A DNA stretch of 37,933 nucleotides. It comes from a virus. Below the pieces are notes generated by a model, which had not been told where the DNA came from, did no database searches, and saw only the letters and a list, made by a program, of their open reading frames with translations. The translations under genes and the position numbers were made by a program. Positions 6,928-17,400 of the stretch are shown piece after piece. Positions within the stretch are counted from its first letter, which is position 1; every line of letters begins with the position of its first letter. Where the stretch lies: IMG/VR virus record IMGVR_UViG_3300030380_003439, positions 1-37,933 of that record; one strand, 5' to 3'.

Positions 6928-9317
6928 TGCCATTAGCTTCAATAAAATTTGCACCAGGGTTTGATAAACAAAGCACTGAGTATGGTGCCGAAGGTAAATG
7001 GATTGATGGTGAGAACATACGTTTTCGTTATGGTAAACCAGAAAAAATAGGTGGTTGGACAAAACTTACAGGCGATAAATTAATAGGAGTGGTGCGTGAT
7101 CAGTTTGCTTGGTCTTCGCTCGATGGCACAAGACACTTGGCTCTTGGAACAGATAGAAAATTATATTTGTATATTGAAGGAGCTATTTCAGATATTACAC
7201 CTGTTCGTGCAACAGAAAGTAATCTTACAAATCCTTTTGTTACTACTAGTGGATCAGCTGTTGTAACTGTAACTGATTCTGGTCATGGTGCAACGGTAGG
7301 TGATTTTGTTACATTTAGTAATGCATCAGCTGTTGGTGGTCTTGACATGAACGCAGAGTTTGAGGTCACATCTGTTATTAGTCCTAGTCAGTACACTGTT
7401 ACTCATTCAAGTAATGCTAGCTCAAGTGCAACTGGCGGTGGATCGAGCACCGTGGATGTAGAATATCAAATTAGTGTTGGACCAGAAACAAACATTTATG
7501 GTTATGGTTGGGGTGTTTCAGCATGGAACGGTGTAAATGGAACGCTTATAACTGACGCAGTTAATATGGGCAGTGGTATAAACAACAGTGCAACAACACT
7601 AACCGTTGATGATGGCAGTAAATTTGCAAGCGGTGATTTTATTTTAGTAGGTCAAGAGATTATGAAAGTTACAGGTGTGTCAAGTAATAACCTAACTGTG
7701 ACTCGTGGAATAGCAACTATTAATACTACAACCACAGTTGCTTCAGGTTCTTCTCCTGGTAATACTGCAAGTAGTCACGTAGCAGCGGCTCATGCTGATG
7801 ATGCAGTTGTTACAATTATACTAGATGTATCAAACTCAGCTACAAACTACATAGGTTGGAACAAGCCTTCTACACAAACAGAAACAACCATTGATTCTAG
7901 ATATTGGGTATTTGAAAACTTTGGTGAAGATTTACTAGCGCTTGCTAGTAATAGTTCTTTGTATCGTTGGGATAAATCGGCAGGAGCATCTACTAGAGCT
8001 GCAGTTGCTAGTGGAAATGCACCAACAGCATCTAGACATTTAATATTATCTACACCTGACAGACATTTAATTTTAATGGGTACAGAAACAACAATAGGCA
8101 GCACAACGTCACAAGATGATTTATTCCTTAGATTTTCTAACCAGGAAGATTTTACAACATGGTCTCCTTCTAGCATAAATACAGCTGGGTCATTTAGAAT
8201 ACAAGATGGTTCTAAAATAATGACAGCTGTAAGGTCTAGGGGTTCTATTTTAATATGGACAGATACATCAATGCATTCATTGCAGTTTGTAGGACCACCT
8301 TTTATATTTGGTCTTAATCAACTTGCAGCTAACTGCGGAGCAGTGTCTGCGCATTGTGCCGTTGATGTAAATGGCACAAGTTTTTGGATGAGTCAGCAAG
8401 CTTTCTATATGTTTGATGGTGCTGTTAAAAAATTACCCTGTACAGTGCAAGATTATGTGTTTGATGATTTTAGTATTACACAACAACAATTAGTATATGT
8501 AGGATTAAACACAGACTTTAACGAAATAACTTGGTTCTATGCTAGTGAACAATCTGACTTTATAGATCGTTCTGTTACATATAATTATTTAGAAAATCTA
8601 TGGTATACAAATTCATTGGCTAGAACTACATGGTTAGACAGAGGTGTGTATCAAGTGCCTTATGCTACAGAATATGAGCCTACAACTTTAGGAACGACTC
8701 CAACTGTTCTTGGTTTAACAGACGGTGCGTCTGTTATTTATTCTCATGAAGACGGTAATAATGATGACGTTAATGCCATTGAATGTTTTTTACAATCAGG
8801 TGATTTTGACATACAAGACGGCGAAGACATGTTGTCTATTGGTCGTTTTATACCTGACTTTAAACAACAAAAAGGCAGTGCCGATGTGTTGTTAAGTTTT
8901 AAAAATTATTCACAAACAACAAGTACTACAGCGTTGTCATCAGCAATGTCAGCTACTTCACCGTCAGGTTCTGTTATATCATTAAAAGATTCAAATGAAT
9001 TTCCACTAGAAGGAACTGTATTGATTGGAACAGAATTAATTACATACACAGACAATAACAAAACAACAAATGAATTAGGTGGCACCATAACTAGAGGCAC
9101 AAATGGAACGTCAGCTGTTGCTCATGCTAGTAACAGAAAAGTTACAAACTACACAAATGTTAGAATAAATGCATCTACTGTAACACCTACAACTACAAAA
9201 ATTGATACGCGTGGACGTGGTCGACAAGCAAATATTGTTATATCTAGTAGTGCTGTTAATGATCAATGGAGATTTGGAACATTGCGATTAGATGTAAAAC
9301 CAGATGGAGGACGCTAA
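6927..9317 (+). CDS. Large tail protein, gp10-like hub/stabilisation candidate
   Basis: 796 aa. The start (LASIKFAPGFDKQSTEYGAE, then GKWIDGENIRFRYGKPEKIGG) and the middle segment around RSRGSILIWTDTSMHSLQF, FWMSQQAFYMFDGAVKKLP follow the pattern of P22 gp10-like DNA stabilisation/tail hub proteins, which are beta-propeller-like. Two Ser/Thr-rich insertions (about 95-270 and 660-740) with TVTDSGHGATVGDFV, VDDGSKFASGDFILVGQE and LIGTELITYT look like repeated small beta domains. It is the largest of the tail-module genes and sits before small connector-like genes. Structural role is fairly sure; the exact hub assignment is tentative. Confidence 0.65.
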   Translation: MPLASIKFAPGFDKQSTEYGAEGKWIDGENIRFRYGKPEKIGGWTKLTGDKLIGVVRDQFAWSSLDGTRHLALGTDRKLYLYIEGAISDITPVRATESNLTNPFVTTSGSAVVTVTDSGHGATVGDFVTFSNASAVGGLDMNAEFEVTSVISPSQYTVTHSSNASSSATGGGSSTVDVEYQISVGPETNIYGYGWGVSAWNGVNGTLITDAVNMGSGINNSATTLTVDDGSKFASGDFILVGQEIMKVTGVSSNNLTVTRGIATINTTTTVASGSSPGNTASSHVAAAHADDAVVTIILDVSNSATNYIGWNKPSTQTETTIDSRYWVFENFGEDLLALASNSSLYRWDKSAGASTRAAVASGNAPTASRHLILSTPDRHLILMGTETTIGSTTSQDDLFLRFSNQEDFTTWSPSSINTAGSFRIQDGSKIMTAVRSRGSILIWTDTSMHSLQFVGPPFIFGLNQLAANCGAVSAHCAVDVNGTSFWMSQQAFYMFDGAVKKLPCTVQDYVFDDFSITQQQLVYVGLNTDFNEITWFYASEQSDFIDRSVTYNYLENLWYTNSLARTTWLDRGVYQVPYATEYEPTTLGTTPTVLGLTDGASVIYSHEDGNNDDVNAIECFLQSGDFDIQDGEDMLSIGRFIPDFKQQKGSADVLLSFKNYSQTTSTTALSSAMSATSPSGSVISLKDSNEFPLEGTVLIGTELITYTDNNKTTNELGGTITRGTNGTSAVAHASNRKVTNYTNVRINASTVTPTTTKIDTRGRGRQANIVISSSAVNDQWRFGTLRLDVKPDGGR

Positions 9318-9484
9318 TGGCTAAGATAATAGTAGGTCGATTACCACAAGCAACAACAGAATATGAACGATCACAGTTTGACATATTAATTCGTGAACTA
9401 GAACAAATTGTAACACAGTTAAACTTTAGTTATGAACAACAATCAAAAGATGAAAATTTAGCAAGGAGTTGGTTCGTTGGCTGA
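9317..9484 (+). CDS. Small conserved virion-module protein
   Basis: 55 aa beginning MAKIIVGRLPQATTEYER. The start ATG shares a base with the previous stop and has GGAGG upstream. The rest is a helical, Gln/Glu-rich stretch (FDILIRELEQIVTQLNFSYEQQ) likely to form a coiled coil. Short proteins with this beginning occur between tail and connector genes in marine podoviruses. Function unknown; a chaperone or minor structural role is possible. Confidence 0.7.
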   Translation: MAKIIVGRLPQATTEYERSQFDILIRELEQIVTQLNFSYEQQSKDENLARSWFVG

Positions 9485-9827
9485 TACATTTTTATTAAAA
9501 CCAGTTGATTTAACAACTACGGATGCGACCACAATATATACTGTGCCGACAACAGATGATACAACTGTGCCTGCTACACCGTCCACTACATCTATTATTA
9601 AATCAATACGCGTGGCCAACGATTCGGGGAGCGCGGACACAATTACACTAACATTAACAAGAAGTTCTGCGGTATTTGCAATAGAAACGGTGAAATCAGT
9701 TGCAGCTAATACGTCAATGGAAGCGTTATCACAACCGTTAGTAGCTAACGAAGGCGACATAATAAAAGCCACTGCAGCTACAGCCAACAGATTACATGTG
9801 CTATTATCAGTGTTAGAGATTACATAA
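9477..9827 (+). CDS. Putative minor structural protein
   Basis: 116 aa from a TTG start at 9477, chosen because AAGGAG lies eight bases upstream and no ATG follows near the N-terminus. It overlaps the previous gene by 8 bases. The sequence is Thr/Ala/Ser/Val-rich with alternating hydrophobics (IKSIRVANDSGSADTITLTL) and no charge clusters, typical of a small beta-sandwich decoration or tail protein. No enzymatic motif. Assignment is by composition and position. Confidence 0.65.
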   Translation: MADTFLLKPVDLTTTDATTIYTVPTTDDTTVPATPSTTSIIKSIRVANDSGSADTITLTLTRSSAVFAIETVKSVAANTSMEALSQPLVANEGDIIKATAATANRLHVLLSVLEIT

Positions 9828-10072
9828 TGAAGTTAATTAAAGAGGGCAAGCCTATATCATATACGACTGTAAATGGTCAAGAAATACCTGTAATTCAACC
9901 TGAAGTTTATCAGAGAATTTATTGCAAAAGTTGTGAGAATGAGGTAGATTCAGAAGAACAAGCAATCGGTAACTGTTCGGGCTGCAATAGCCCTTGGTCC
10001 GAGGTCCTTGTCAAAGACATAACGGTACGTGTTTTAGAGATGCCGCCAATAGGAGCTGAGTCGGGAGACTAA
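9827..10072 (+). CDS. Zinc-ribbon protein
   Basis: 81 aa. Two Cys pairs, YCKSC (C33, C36) and NCSGC (C50, C53), make a likely zinc ribbon in the middle, flanked by short beta segments. The gene follows the previous one by a one-base overlap, and 30 non-coding bases separate it from the next. Its role in the virion module is not clear. Confidence 0.65.
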   Translation: MKLIKEGKPISYTTVNGQEIPVIQPEVYQRIYCKSCENEVDSEEQAIGNCSGCNSPWSEVLVKDITVRVLEMPPIGAESGD

Positions 10073-10102
10073 GCTAACAAGTTTAACCACCTTGCGTAAA
10101 AT

Positions 10103-10528
10103 ATGGATGACATAAATGACATACTAGACGTTATCGATTTGTACAAAGATGACTATCCGATATGGCAGAACAATAAAGTCAAAGAAATATTTTACCACAT
10201 ATACCCATCATTAATGTTAGGACAATGTAAAGTCCACAAAGACGAAGATGGTTTATATGGTTATAGAAACTGGGCATTCTTAAGTAAAGAAGCCGAGCAA
10301 AGATTTTTAGAAACTAGAGAGATTGGTTTCAATGATTGGCAAAGTGGAGAAAATCTATGGGTCATTGATTCTATCTTTAAAAGGAAACATAACGAGGCTA
10401 TGCTATACTACAGAACTTTCTTCACACACTTATTAGGCATTGGTAAACCAGTCCAATGGTTGAGGTTAGCACCTAACGGTTTAATACGTAGTCACGTCAA
10501 GCTTACAACTAGAGAGTATCATCTGTAA
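10103..10528 (+). CDS. HlyC-like acyltransferase homologue lacking the catalytic His
   Basis: 141 aa, about the length of RTX-toxin-activating lysine acyltransferases (HlyC/RTX_C; GNAT-like fold). The order of conserved segments matches that family: GYRNWAFLS (HlyC has YCSWANLS), then FNDWQSGENLWVIDSI (HlyC DWTSGDRKWFIDWI), then the YR-FFTHLLG and WLRLAPNG end. The aspartate of the family active site is present at D89. The N-terminal catalytic His, expected about 36 residues before W57 in a PLH motif, is replaced by PIWQNN (W21). So the fold is likely kept but acyl transfer may be lost or altered. No Shine-Dalgarno is visible. In the family the enzyme moves an acyl chain from ACP to a toxin lysine. 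Confidence 0.6.
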   Translation: MDDINDILDVIDLYKDDYPIWQNNKVKEIFYHIYPSLMLGQCKVHKDEDGLYGYRNWAFLSKEAEQRFLETREIGFNDWQSGENLWVIDSIFKRKHNEAMLYYRTFFTHLLGIGKPVQWLRLAPNGLIRSHVKLTTREYHL

Positions 10529-11562
10529 TGGGTTCATTAAAAAAAGCAGTAAAGAAAATAGCTAAGCCAGAGATAATTCTGCCTATTGCTTTATTAGCAG
10601 CGACTGGTGGACTAGGTGGTATCGCTGGAGCAGGTAAAGCAAAATTATTAGGAACAGCAGCTAAAGGAGCATCTGCAGCAGCAGCGCCTGGTAGTTTAAT
10701 GGGCTCTGGTATGGCTGCAGCAACATTTGCACCTGGCTCAGCCGCTGCAACTACAGGGTTGCTTGGAACAGGTGGTAAACTTGCGCTAGGCAAAGGCACT
10801 TTAGGTAAAGGTATAATGTATGGTTTAAAAAACCCTCTTACTAAAAAAGGTCTAGCTACCTATGGAACCGGAGCAGGACTACTTGGTTTGATGATGGGTA
10901 AAGATAAAACAGAAGCACAAAAGAATTTAAATACTGATCCACAAGCTGTCTATGACATGGGACGTTTGATGAATAAACAAATGGGCGGTGCATATACAGA
11001 CGAAGAATTAAACACTTACATGGCACCATTACTATCACAGTATGGTGGTAAGTATCAAATAGCTGATCCAGCACCTGAAAGAAAAAGAAGAATGATGTTC
11101 CCAGGATTAAATTATTCTGGATTGACTAGATATGCTGCTGATGGTGGAGCAATCGTTGGTGACGATGAGTTGTCACAACAACTGTATGACGAAATGCAAC
11201 GAGAGCAAGAAATAGAAGAAGCATTGTTTAGATTAAAAATGGGACAATCAATGTCTGACGAACCAATTATAATGGGTCCAGAAACATATAATACTGGCAG
11301 AGCTAACGGTGGTATTATGATGGCATTAGGTGGCAGCGTGCCACAAACAGAATCTATACCACAAGGTATGCAAATAGATGGTCGCGGTGGTGGCTTCATA
11401 CCTATGGGCGCAAAAGAAAAACATGATGATGTGCCAGCGATGCTAGCAAAGAATGAATTTGTAATGACCTCTGATGCAGTTAAAGCAGCAGGTGGCGGTA
11501 GCGTAAACAAAGGTGCACAAAGAATGTACGATTTAATGCACAGTTTGGAGTCTAAAGTATAA
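10528..11562 (+). CDS. Putative internal virion (ejection) protein
   Basis: 344 aa. Residues 1-12 are basic, then ~15-100 are Ala/Gly-rich and hydrophobic with several possible membrane-inserting helices. The middle holds GG-containing turns (YAADGGAIV, GRANGGIMMALGGSV). The C-terminal ~60 residues contain DDVPAMLAKNEFVMTSDAV followed by KAAGGGSVNKGAQRMYDLM, a motif seen at the C-termini of tape-measure or internal proteins of many marine phages. This architecture fits a protein carried inside the particle and injected, as with T7 gp14-16 or P22 gp7/16/20; the role is inferred. Confidence 0.6.
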   Translation: MGSLKKAVKKIAKPEIILPIALLAATGGLGGIAGAGKAKLLGTAAKGASAAAAPGSLMGSGMAAATFAPGSAAATTGLLGTGGKLALGKGTLGKGIMYGLKNPLTKKGLATYGTGAGLLGLMMGKDKTEAQKNLNTDPQAVYDMGRLMNKQMGGAYTDEELNTYMAPLLSQYGGKYQIADPAPERKRRMMFPGLNYSGLTRYAADGGAIVGDDELSQQLYDEMQREQEIEEALFRLKMGQSMSDEPIIMGPETYNTGRANGGIMMALGGSVPQTESIPQGMQIDGRGGGFIPMGAKEKHDDVPAMLAKNEFVMTSDAVKAAGGGSVNKGAQRMYDLMHSLESKV

Positions 11563-12872
11563 TGGGATCTAGTAAACAACAACAGCAACAAGGCACACAA
11601 ACCACTCAACAGTTATCATCACCATCGATAGAAGCTGCGTTAGCCCTATATACACCACAACTTATGGGAATGCTGTCAGGTAACATTGACACAGATTCTT
11701 TTGCACCGAAAGTTGCAGCACAAAATCAATTACAACAAGCAGCGATCGTATCTGCTTTAAAGGGTCAAGGATATAATTATGACCCAGCGACAGGCGCGGT
11801 CACCGGATCGGGGATCGGGGCTTATCAACCATTTTTAGATGCAGCAGGACAAGCTGCAGGACAAATTCAAGGTGCTGGAGCAGGCGCACTTAGACAAGCA
11901 CAAGGTGCGTTAGATCAATCACAGGCATTGACGCAAGGATTGTACGCAAGTAAAGCGGCTTCACCATTTATGACTAAGGCTAGCACTGCAGCAGACGCTG
12001 CACAAGCTGCAGCAGCTGCTGGCCAAGGCGCGGGTGATCCATACTTGCAAGCAGCCCAAGGATTTACTGGAGCTGGAGCTTACAAACAATTTATGTCACC
12101 GTATCAGCAAGAAGTTATTGACTCGACTATGGCTGACTTCCAACAGCAACTAGCATCACAACAAGCAAAGTTTGGAGCAGGGGCAGGATCAGCATTTGGC
12201 GGTAGTCGTGCGGCGGTAGCACAAGGAGAACTTGCAGGTCAAGGTATAAGAGGTATGGCTAGTCAATTAGCACAACTAAGACAGTCAGGTTTTGGTCAAG
12301 CACAAGCATTAGCAAACCAAGCTTACCAACAACAAATGGGCATGGGTTCTCAAGCTATGCAACAAGCAGCACAGAATCAACAACTTTATGGAACGGCTGC
12401 AGGTATACAATCAGGACTAGGACAACAAGCATTAGGAATAGCACAAGCTGATATTGGTAACTTAATGCAACAAGCTCAAGGACAACAACAATTAGCACAA
12501 TCACAAATGTCACCATATCAACAAGCGTTACAAGCAAACATGCAAATGGCACAAGCTATACCACAATTCCAAGCTCAACAGTTTGGTATCTTAAGTAGCT
12601 TCGGTGACCAACAACAGAAATATCAACAAGCTGGATTAGATGCGATTGCACAAAGAAATAAACTTGCGCAGTATGCACCATACGAACAAATGGGATTTGT
12701 AGGATCGCAGCTTGCAGCACTGATGGGTGGATACCCAGGCGGTACAACAATAGGATCAACAACAGCACCAGGACCAACAGGCATGCAATCAACAATAGGA
12801 GCGATTGGAGCAGGTACAGGTATCTTACAAAACCTAGGTGGTATATTTGGATGGGGGCAAGCAGGAGCATAA
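11562..12872 (+). CDS. Putative DNA-ejection protein, Gln/Ala-rich
   Basis: 436 aa, extremely rich in Gln, Ala and Gly. An early Gln tract is followed by long Ala/Gln helices and a central segment FMSPYQQEVIDSTMADFQQQ, then FGGSRAAVAQGELAGQG, which I recognise as typical of DNA-transfer proteins in marine podoviruses. The C-terminal 60 residues are hydrophobic and Gly-rich. No membrane anchor or enzyme motif. It lies between two other putative ejection proteins with one-base stop/start overlaps, matching a three- or four-protein ejectosome block. Confidence 0.65.
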   Translation: MGSSKQQQQQGTQTTQQLSSPSIEAALALYTPQLMGMLSGNIDTDSFAPKVAAQNQLQQAAIVSALKGQGYNYDPATGAVTGSGIGAYQPFLDAAGQAAGQIQGAGAGALRQAQGALDQSQALTQGLYASKAASPFMTKASTAADAAQAAAAAGQGAGDPYLQAAQGFTGAGAYKQFMSPYQQEVIDSTMADFQQQLASQQAKFGAGAGSAFGGSRAAVAQGELAGQGIRGMASQLAQLRQSGFGQAQALANQAYQQQMGMGSQAMQQAAQNQQLYGTAAGIQSGLGQQALGIAQADIGNLMQQAQGQQQLAQSQMSPYQQALQANMQMAQAIPQFQAQQFGILSSFGDQQQKYQQAGLDAIAQRNKLAQYAPYEQMGFVGSQLAALMGGYPGGTTIGSTTAPGPTGMQSTIGAIGAGTGILQNLGGIFGWGQAGA

Positions 12873-14458
12873 TGGGATCATCAAAATCAGGAAGTTTAGA
12901 TAAGTTTGCAGCGTTTAGTCCGGCAGCGGCACTAGCATCAGGTAAAGTTAAATTACCAGATACAGGTGTTATTGGTATGATGCAGGCTGATGCAGAAGAT
13001 AATAAAGTTATGAAAGAAAATAATCTTGCTAATCAAATGGCATATCAAAATCAACAAGACGAACAACAAAAATATATGCAAATGATGCAACAACAAATGA
13101 TGCCAGGTATGAACATGGGTGGTCAAGTAGACAGTATGAAATTTTTAAAACAACACTTACCTTATCAAGACGGTGGCCACGTAGCACTAAGAAGAAAAAT
13201 GTTTAAGATGGGTGGCGATGTCAACACGCACGGTGTTGGTATTACATCTGGACTATCTTACAATCAAGGTGGTTCTGTTAGACAAGGATATGGAAAAGGA
13301 GACATCGTTACCAAACTAGGACCTAAGCTTGCAAAGAAACTTAAAGAGTATATTTTTGGAAGCAAAGGACCAAAACCTTCAGGTCGTGAAATTGATAAAT
13401 ACATAGACACAGCCAGACCTGATATACTTAGAAGAACATACGACAAACTAAGAAACCCTATTAGATATACAATGGGTGATCCTAGTAAAATTTCTACCAA
13501 CCCATATGTTAGATTTGGTGGAAGAGCTCTTAGAGGTGCGGACGTAGCAACAACAGGTGCTTTAATAGCTGGAATACCTGGTGCAGCTCATGCTTTATTT
13601 GGAGAACGTGGTGGTTATGCAGACCCTAGATCAGAAGCAAAAGGAAGTGGTACTGAAAGACTTCTTAGAAATCTTTCAAATTTAAGTCAAACAGCATTAG
13701 ATTTTTCTGGTCCTGGTTATGGATATGAAGTACTAAATTATTTAGGTACAGACCCTGACGCAGAAGGTCCTGTTTATGGTGATCTTAGTGATTATTTATC
13801 AAGAGACCCTTCCGGAACAAATTTACCTAAAGGCTCTGGAGAAAATATTGGTGTTGATCCAGACTCTTTTGGTGAAGCAGCGGACCAAGTTTTTGATGAC
13901 GCCATGGAAGAACGTATACAAAAATACGTGTCGTATTTATCAGGTGAAGAAGAGGAACCTGATACAATGTTAGGTAAATTTTTTGCAGCTGAAGGATTAG
14001 GCGACGCATTAGTTGCTGGTGGATCAGAGTTGATGCAATCTGGAGACTATGGCGCAGCAGCTCAAGCATTTAACGAACCATTGTCAGCAGTAAGAAAAGG
14101 AGAGACAGCAGAAGAACGTGCGAATAGAGCAGCGGCAGCAAATTTAGTTCTTAGTGAAGACATGCAAATAGCTGCAGAAGATAGAGCATTAGCAAATGAG
14201 TTACTGGCAACAGGTGACTTTACTACAGCAGAACAAGCTGAGCTATATAAACTAGCACAACGTGCTGGTGTCAGACAGTTAGTACCTGAAGACGATGATG
14301 GCGAAATAGATGCTGATAAATTATTAAGCAGAGCAGGTGTGTACGCAGACCCTAAAGGATTGAACCCTCAAGGCACGTTGCTTGTAGCAGTAAACAGTGA
14401 AGGTAGTGTTGAGTACACTAACGAACCGCAGACGGCAAAAGAATTCGCCGCGAGTTAG
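12872..14458 (+). CDS. Putative internal virion protein with GGxV motifs
   Basis: 528 aa, starting at the ATG that overlaps the previous stop and has AGGAG upstream. An N-terminal Met/Gln-rich helix (about 60-80) is followed by four GGxV turns (NMGGQVDS, QDGGHVAL, KMGGDVNT, NQGGSVRQ) between residues 81 and 137. A basic segment with LAKKLKEYIFGSKGPKPSG, a short hydrophobic stretch ending GIPGAAHALFG, and an acidic Ala/Glu-rich C-terminal half follow. The segment MFKMGGDVNTHGVGITSGL recurs in marine phage virion proteins. Likely an ejection or internal core component; no catalytic motif seen. Confidence 0.6.
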   Translation: MGSSKSGSLDKFAAFSPAAALASGKVKLPDTGVIGMMQADAEDNKVMKENNLANQMAYQNQQDEQQKYMQMMQQQMMPGMNMGGQVDSMKFLKQHLPYQDGGHVALRRKMFKMGGDVNTHGVGITSGLSYNQGGSVRQGYGKGDIVTKLGPKLAKKLKEYIFGSKGPKPSGREIDKYIDTARPDILRRTYDKLRNPIRYTMGDPSKISTNPYVRFGGRALRGADVATTGALIAGIPGAAHALFGERGGYADPRSEAKGSGTERLLRNLSNLSQTALDFSGPGYGYEVLNYLGTDPDAEGPVYGDLSDYLSRDPSGTNLPKGSGENIGVDPDSFGEAADQVFDDAMEERIQKYVSYLSGEEEEPDTMLGKFFAAEGLGDALVAGGSELMQSGDYGAAAQAFNEPLSAVRKGETAEERANRAAAANLVLSEDMQIAAEDRALANELLATGDFTTAEQAELYKLAQRAGVRQLVPEDDDGEIDADKLLSRAGVYADPKGLNPQGTLLVAVNSEGSVEYTNEPQTAKEFAAS

Positions 14459-14466
14459 GGGGCGAT

Positions 14467-17400
14467 ATGACAGCACTATTAAAAATATTTAAACATTTAC
14501 CAAAAGCTGAACAACCTTCGCGGTTTGGTTTTAATAACAACGATATTTTAAAATATATAAAACTATCAAATAAAAATATTGATCAAGAAACCATAGCTAC
14601 TAAATTAAATAAATCTAGAAGCGCTGTTAGCTCTATGGAAAAAACTTTACGTTTACGTAGAGTTGCTGTCAACAGAGCTATAAATTCCGGTAAAATTAAA
14701 TATACAAATAATAAAATTTTTACAGAAAACTATTCTCCTTATGACCAAGTTAAAGCTAGAAGAGCACTATTACAAAATTCTGTAAACAAAGCTGCAAAAA
14801 AATTTAATCCTGATAAACCTGAAACTTGGCGTGGTATTATGGATATTGATCAATCGAAAGGCAAAATTAGTTTTATCTTGCCTGATAATAAAGAAGTAAA
14901 TAACTTTATTAAACTTAATTTTAAAAAAATAAGATCAACAAGATATAAAGGATTTGGTAATAAACAAAGAAGTTATGAAGAAAGTCAAGATTATTTTTTA
15001 AAACAAGTTGGAATTAGACCAGATAGATCAGGTCTTAAAGGAGCTATAGATGATCTAAAAAAGAAATGGAAAAGTATATCTGATTATGAATCAGCATTGA
15101 AAGGTAAAAAATCTTTTGCTGCAAAAGTTAGAACTGATTTAGAAAATTTGTTTTTTAAAGATAATAAAGAATTTGTTGTCTTTCCTATATCAAAACATAG
15201 ACCAAAAGCTGTTCAAGAAAAAGGTTTAATAAGTGCTAGAGAGTACTATGGAAGACTTGACGATAGAAAAAGAGCTTTTAATAAAGCAATGGGTTTCGCA
15301 GACGATGATCCTAATGCTTTAGAGTTTGAACATATTGATTCAATTATGGATGTTTACAAAAGAAGTGGCAATATAACCTCCCCAGAAGTAGCAGAAAAAG
15401 CAATGAACATTAGAAATATTCAATTTGTTAGAAAACAAGCTAACAGAGATAAGTCTGTATTGTTTGAAGGTAATACAAAAGATAGTTTTAAAACTATGGC
15501 AGAAGAAGCTAGACAGTTAGAAGCCACAGGTCAGTCTGAAAAATTAAATTTGTTAAACGCAAAAATACAAAAAAAAGTAGATGAGTTTGTCGAAGCTAGA
15601 CGATTAGATGCAGAAGATGGTTACCCTATGTTTTATGATTTTACTAAAAATGATTGGCTTCCTGAAGCTGCTCAGATTAAAAGTAATTATTTAAAAAATC
15701 CAATAAGAGGTGATGATCAATTTCGTAATTTAATTAAATCAAAAAACTTAACTCCTTTTTTCAAACAAGGTGGCCGAGTTGGCATGGACGAAGGTGGTAT
15801 GACTTTTGATGAGATGATAAAAGACAACATGGAGAACCATGGCATGGAACTAAAAGATGCTATCGAGTTTACTGTTAAAGAGTTGTATGGAGACAAAGCA
15901 GTATACGGACAAGGTGGTCGCGTAGGTATGAATGAAGGCGGACGTGTCAAGCTTGCAGCTGGTGGATTGTCAGACAAAAGAAAAAGATCACTAGAGTCAT
16001 TAACAAAAAATAAAGTTGGCACACTAGAGTCTATGCTTGCAGGTGTAGGTTCAGGTTTAATTGACATACCAAAAGGTGCATTCACACTAGGTGCTGCACT
16101 ATTAGATTTAGGTTTTGGTACAAGCAACGCAGCAAAAGTAGAACAATATTTTGATGACTTAACTGGTCTAGACGAAAAAGCAGAAGCAACATTCATGGGT
16201 AACTTAACTAAAATTATGGTTAACCTTGGTGTGCCTGGTGGTATTGCTGCTAAAAAAGGTGCTGAGCTTACAACAAAAGCATTGCTAGCAAAAAAGAATG
16301 GTAACTATTTCAAACTAACAGACCCTAGACTACAGAAAAAATTTAAGACATCACTAAATGCAAAAGGTAGATTGTTTGCAACACTTGGTGCAGCGGGAGC
16401 TGCCGGTGTAGCTGATGCAATCTTTGTAGGTGATCCAGAACACGTGGGTACAATTGGTGATTTGTTTGGTGGACCAACACAACTATTAGAAAATGATGAG
16501 AACAGCGCAGCGCGTGAAGTTATCAATCGTTTAAAGTTCGGTGTTGACACATCACTATTAATGGGTGTTGTCGGTGGATCAGGTTCCGCGATCAAGTCAA
16601 TGGTTAGAAGACGTAACGAATTAGAATCCAACAACGATGCAATCGACAAGTTTCTTGGTGCGTTCAGACCACGTGGTATGACACCGCAAGAGTTCTTTGA
16701 TTTACAAAGAAAGAATATTGGAGCGCGGGCCGGGGATATAAATTATGCCTCTCAGGTGTCACGTAGTTTAGATAAACACATTGATAAAATATTTCCATAC
16801 ACAAAAAATATTTTTAATAAAGAAGGTAACAAAGGTCGTCGTGAATTTATGGCAAAGTTAAACGACACATTGCTGTCAGGTGGTGTAAGTTTTGATGATG
16901 CAACAAAACAAGTTAGATTTGGTGAAATGAATGCAAAAAAAGTAGAAGAGATAACATCTATGATGAAAGCCAAAGGTGGCTCATCAGAAGACATACAAGG
17001 AGTGCTTGATGCGTTCGGTGACATACGTGGCGGGTGGGGCCATATGTTTACACGTCTTGGTGGTACCATGGATGACGCTGCATTTGGTGAATTTTCTACT
17101 TTGTTTGGTGAAAAATTTAAAAGTTATCTTGGTGCAACATACGATGTGTTTAGAAACAAATCACTTATACCTTTATTTAATTACAGGCCGTCAGAAGAAG
17201 CCATAGAAAAAACTGTTAAGGTATTTAGAGAAGCAGCAGAAGCAAAGGGCACGCCAATTACAAGAGAAGAAGCAGAATATTATGTAGACCAGGTGGTGAA
17301 ATCTGCACGAGCACCAGCATCAATTGCAACACGAGAAGACAAAACAGCTGGAGTTTATTTTAATGTACCTGATTTTTTTGTTAACAGTTCTACAATAGCT

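Noticed and set aside
11112-11609. Minus-strand 165-codon frame
   Set aside because: Shadow of the ejection protein genes, with no start site and low-complexity composition.
15717-16196. Minus-strand 159-codon frame opposite the giant protein
   Set aside because: Antisense shadow without upstream signals; the plus frame is continuous over 5.3 kb.
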